Shown here: piece by piece, positions 6,487 to 7,885 of the stretch
Position numbering within the stretch: position 1 is the first letter of the stretch
How the letters are laid out: the number at the start of each line of letters is the position of its first letter
NCBI GenBank assembly: GCA_044450465.1
Contig: JBIOJB010000122.1
Span: 1 to 7,885 of the forward strand
DNA: 7,885 nt
DNA from: JBIOJB01 sp044450465
GTDB lineage: Bacteria > Chloroflexota > Dormibacteria > Dormibacterales > Dormibacteraceae
Direction of reading: 5' to 3'
Notes under the pieces: generated by a model
Seen by the model: the letters and a program-made list of their open reading frames with translations, nothing else
Told to the model about the DNA's origin: nothing
Databases searched by the model: none
Program-made: the position numbers and the translations under genes

Positions 6487-6495
6487 TCTGGCCAA
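6466..6495 (-). promoter_or_regulatory. Possible promoter for the minus-strand permease
   Basis: On the minus strand, TTGGCC (6495-6490) and TATGGG (6471-6466) are 18 bases apart and could serve as weak -35 and -10 elements, giving a start near 6458 and a leader of about 20-25 bases. The -10 candidate falls inside the 11-bp repeat, so a bound regulator would touch it. This is a weak match to the consensus. Confidence 0.25.
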
Positions 6496-6526
6496 AGTCC
6501 TGGCGGAGACCTAACAGCGGCGCTCC

Positions 6527-6532
6527 TACCTT
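6527..6532 (+). promoter_or_regulatory. Possible leaderless-type -10 element for the small ORF
   Basis: TACCTT fits TAnnnT and ends six bases before the ATG at 6539. That is the spacing expected if transcription starts at the A of the start codon (leaderless mRNA). There is no real Shine-Dalgarno sequence before this ATG, which agrees with that reading. The -35 region is not recognisable. Confidence 0.3.
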
Positions 6533-6538
6533 GGAATC

Positions 6539-6766
6539 ATGCGCAACGCCATCCTGCAAATGCCCGACCTCCGGACCGCCGGCGAGCGCCGCCAGGTGCT
6601 GCGCGCCGCCATCCGTCAGCTCGAACGGGCTGAGATCTACCTGGCAGCCGTCGCCTACATGGAGCTGGACGATCGGGAGACGCAGCGCGCGATCAACAAG
6701 CTGCGCTCTGATGTCGACGGCCTGCGGCGCTCTCTGATCTATCAGCGCAATGAGGTCCGCGATTGA
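6539..6766 (+). CDS. Small uncharacterised helical protein, 75 aa
   Basis: I do not recognise this protein. It is 75 residues, hydrophilic and free of membrane segments. It is rich in Arg, Glu, Asp, Leu and Ala, with few helix breakers after residue ~15, which suggests two or three amphipathic helices (LRAAIRQLERAEIYLAAV, then a QRAINKLRSDVDGLRRSL segment). Third codon positions are mostly G or C, as in the neighbouring genes, so it looks truly coding. It starts at ATG 6539, next to a possible leaderless promoter. Its stop TGA overlaps the TTG start of the KimA-like permease (TTGA at 6763-6766), and its last codons contain that gene's ribosome binding site. The coupling suggests it works with or controls the transporter, perhaps as a small cytoplasmic partner. 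This is inference from position only. Confidence 0.75.
   Translation: MRNAILQMPDLRTAGERRQVLRAAIRQLERAEIYLAAVAYMELDDRETQRAINKLRSDVDGLRRSLIYQRNEVRD
6752..6755 (+). promoter_or_regulatory. Ribosome binding site for the KimA-like permease
   Basis: GAGG lies 7 bases before TTG 6763, inside the 3' end of the small ORF. An in-frame stop at 6751-6753 leaves TTG 6763 as the only start upstream of the first membrane helix. This supports the unusual start and the translational coupling. Confidence 0.55.
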
Positions 6767-7885
6767 GCGAAGCTTCGATTCGCTCCCGCCGCCGGATCAA
6801 GTTCCACGGCGGGCATCTCGGTGCGTTCCTCTGCTGGGCGGTGGTCTTTGCGGACATCGGCACTTCGATCTATTACGTGCCGGGCATCATGTCGGCCAGC
6901 GGCTACAACAAGCGGTCAGCCCTGTTCGTGTTGATGACTCTGGTGGTGTTCACCCTCCTCTCTCTCAAGTACGCCGAGGTGACGTGGCGACACCCCGAGG
7001 GCGGCGGAGTTGTGACCATCTCCTCGCAGGCTCTTCATCCTTTTGTCGGCTTGCTTGGAGGTTTGTTCATCATCGTCGACTATTACCTGACCGCAGCGAT
7101 CAGCGCGTTTTCAGGGATTCAATACCTGGCGGTGGTGCTGCCGGCGGTTGCATTTTGGAACGCCGTCCCGGCGACGCTGATCGCCCTCGGCGCGTTGGCA
7201 ATGCTCAATGTCTTTGGTATCCGCGAGAGCGCGCGAGTCAGCCTCATAGCCGCGAGTATCGCGGCTGTGGGGCAGCTCATGGTCGTTGTCGTGGTCGCGA
7301 TACATCTTGGCCCCGCCGGTGTCGTGGATAGCTTCAATGCCATCGGTCAGGGCCCACCGCGGCTGACGCCCGTCGTGGTCCTCACAGGCTTCGGCGCGGC
7401 TTTCCTGGCTTTCTCCGGTCTGGAAAGCGTGGCTCAGATCGCTCCTGCCATGCGCGCACCCCGCTCACGCACCGCCTACCGGACGATGGCCCTCGTCATT
7501 CTCACCATGACTTTTACAAGTCCACTCCTGACCCTCTGGTCGACCACATTGGTTCCGGATCCCAACAACCCCGCGCATGTGAATCAGCTGCTGTCGCTCC
7601 TCGCCGGCCTGTACTCAGGCAGCGCCTTATCGACCTACGTCGCGGTTTCAGGTTCCTTGCTCCTGATCTTCGCCAGCAACACAGCCATCATCGGCGGATA
7701 TCACGTATTCCTGGCGCTCACTCGGATGGGGTTTCTACCGCGCGTGGTTGAGCGTAAGAATTCATGGCGCAGGACGCCGCACGTGGCAATCATCGCAGCG
7801 GTTTTGCTGCCGGGGGTCCTCGTCTATGTCGCAGGCCAGAGTCCGGTGGCGGCGGTATTTCTTGGCAACTTGTACGCGTTCGGCC
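6763..7885 (+). CDS. KimA/YdaO-like (KUP-type) potassium transporter, 3' truncated by window edge
   Basis: An open frame runs from TTG 6763 through the window end (374 codons, no stop), encoding most of the membrane core of an APC/KUP-fold transporter. TM1 reads FADIGTSIYYVPG (D31, Y38), matching both Kup (GDIGTSPLY) and KimA, where an Asp and a Tyr seven residues later line the potassium site. LKYAEVTWRHPEGGG after TM2 recalls the Kup LKY...GEGG element. TM3 contains IIVDYYLTAAIS (D106, Y107, T110, S114), with the spacing of KimA D117, Y118, T121, S125. TM6 contains FSGLESVAQIAPAMRAP (E221), like the KimA TGVEA..GVPAF..P segment. TM8 and the loop after it read FASNTAIIGG... MGFLPR, also KimA-like. 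KimA is a proton-coupled potassium importer inhibited by c-di-AMP through its C-terminal domain, which would lie beyond the window. The gene is coupled to the 75-aa ORF. Potassium as substrate is inferred from motifs. Confidence 0.82.
   Translation, partial: MSEASIRSRRRIKFHGGHLGAFLCWAVVFADIGTSIYYVPGIMSASGYNKRSALFVLMTLVVFTLLSLKYAEVTWRHPEGGGVVTISSQALHPFVGLLGGLFIIVDYYLTAAISAFSGIQYLAVVLPAVAFWNAVPATLIALGALAMLNVFGIRESARVSLIAASIAAVGQLMVVVVVAIHLGPAGVVDSFNAIGQGPPRLTPVVVLTGFGAAFLAFSGLESVAQIAPAMRAPRSRTAYRTMALVILTMTFTSPLLTLWSTTLVPDPNNPAHVNQLLSLLAGLYSGSALSTYVAVSGSLLLIFASNTAIIGGYHVFLALTRMGFLPRVVERKNSWRRTPHVAIIAAVLLPGVLVYVAGQSPVAAVFLGNLYAFG

Noticed and set aside
6436..6538. ydaO-type (c-di-AMP) riboswitch upstream of the KimA-like gene
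   Set aside because: The intergenic region is only about 100 bases and is shared by divergent genes. The KimA-like gene itself overlaps the small ORF, leaving no room for the large conserved riboswitch fold.
6750..7331. Plus-strand open frame of 193 codons starting at ATG 6750
   Set aside because: It is in a different frame from the KimA-like permease, which runs open from TTG 6763 to the window end with strong transporter motifs. The shadow product has no domain.

Overview
This is a GC-rich, tightly packed bacterial chromosome segment. Genes abut or overlap, and TTG/GTG starts and weak Shine-Dalgarno sequences are frequent. A uvrC-rapZ pair opens the window, which is a familiar neighbourhood in Actinomycetota, Bacillota and some Chloroflexota-like lineages. 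GC content, the KdpD-type kinase and possible leaderless promoters suggest a soil-type actinobacterial or Chloroflexota/Dormibacterota-like organism. That placement is inference; there is no rRNA or other strong phylogenetic marker here.

Layout. (1) Positions 1-650 hold the 3' end of uvrC (nucleotide excision repair). (2) Positions 670-1344 hold a RapZ-family protein with an intact C-terminal domain but a shortened N-terminal domain lacking a Walker A motif. (3) Positions 1364-2305 hold an extended short-chain dehydrogenase/epimerase in the place where yvcK/whiA often follow rapZ. (4) After a small hairpin, positions 2347-3876 and 3873-4553 hold an ATGA-overlapping KdpD-like histidine kinase (without the usual KdpD N-terminal sensor domain) and a KdpE-like OmpR-family response regulator. 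(5) A hairpin separates these from a convergent 616-aa APC-superfamily permease on the minus strand (4585-6435). (6) A divergent intergenic region (about 6436-6538) carries two near-identical 11-bp units in tandem. (7) On the plus strand follow a 75-aa uncharacterised helical protein and, overlapping its stop codon, a second permease (6763 to the window end) that strongly resembles KimA/YdaO/KUP-type potassium importers.

How it may fit together. A KdpDE-like two-component system, no kdpFABC in view, a KimA-like permease with both acidic potassium-site residues, and a paralogous permease with Asn at both positions together suggest a potassium or ion-homeostasis locus. The 11-bp repeat period in the divergent promoter region is the spacing used by OmpR/PhoB-type regulators, so the adjacent KdpE-like protein is a natural candidate to bind there. 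The family assignments rest on visible motifs. The regulatory link and the substrates are inference.
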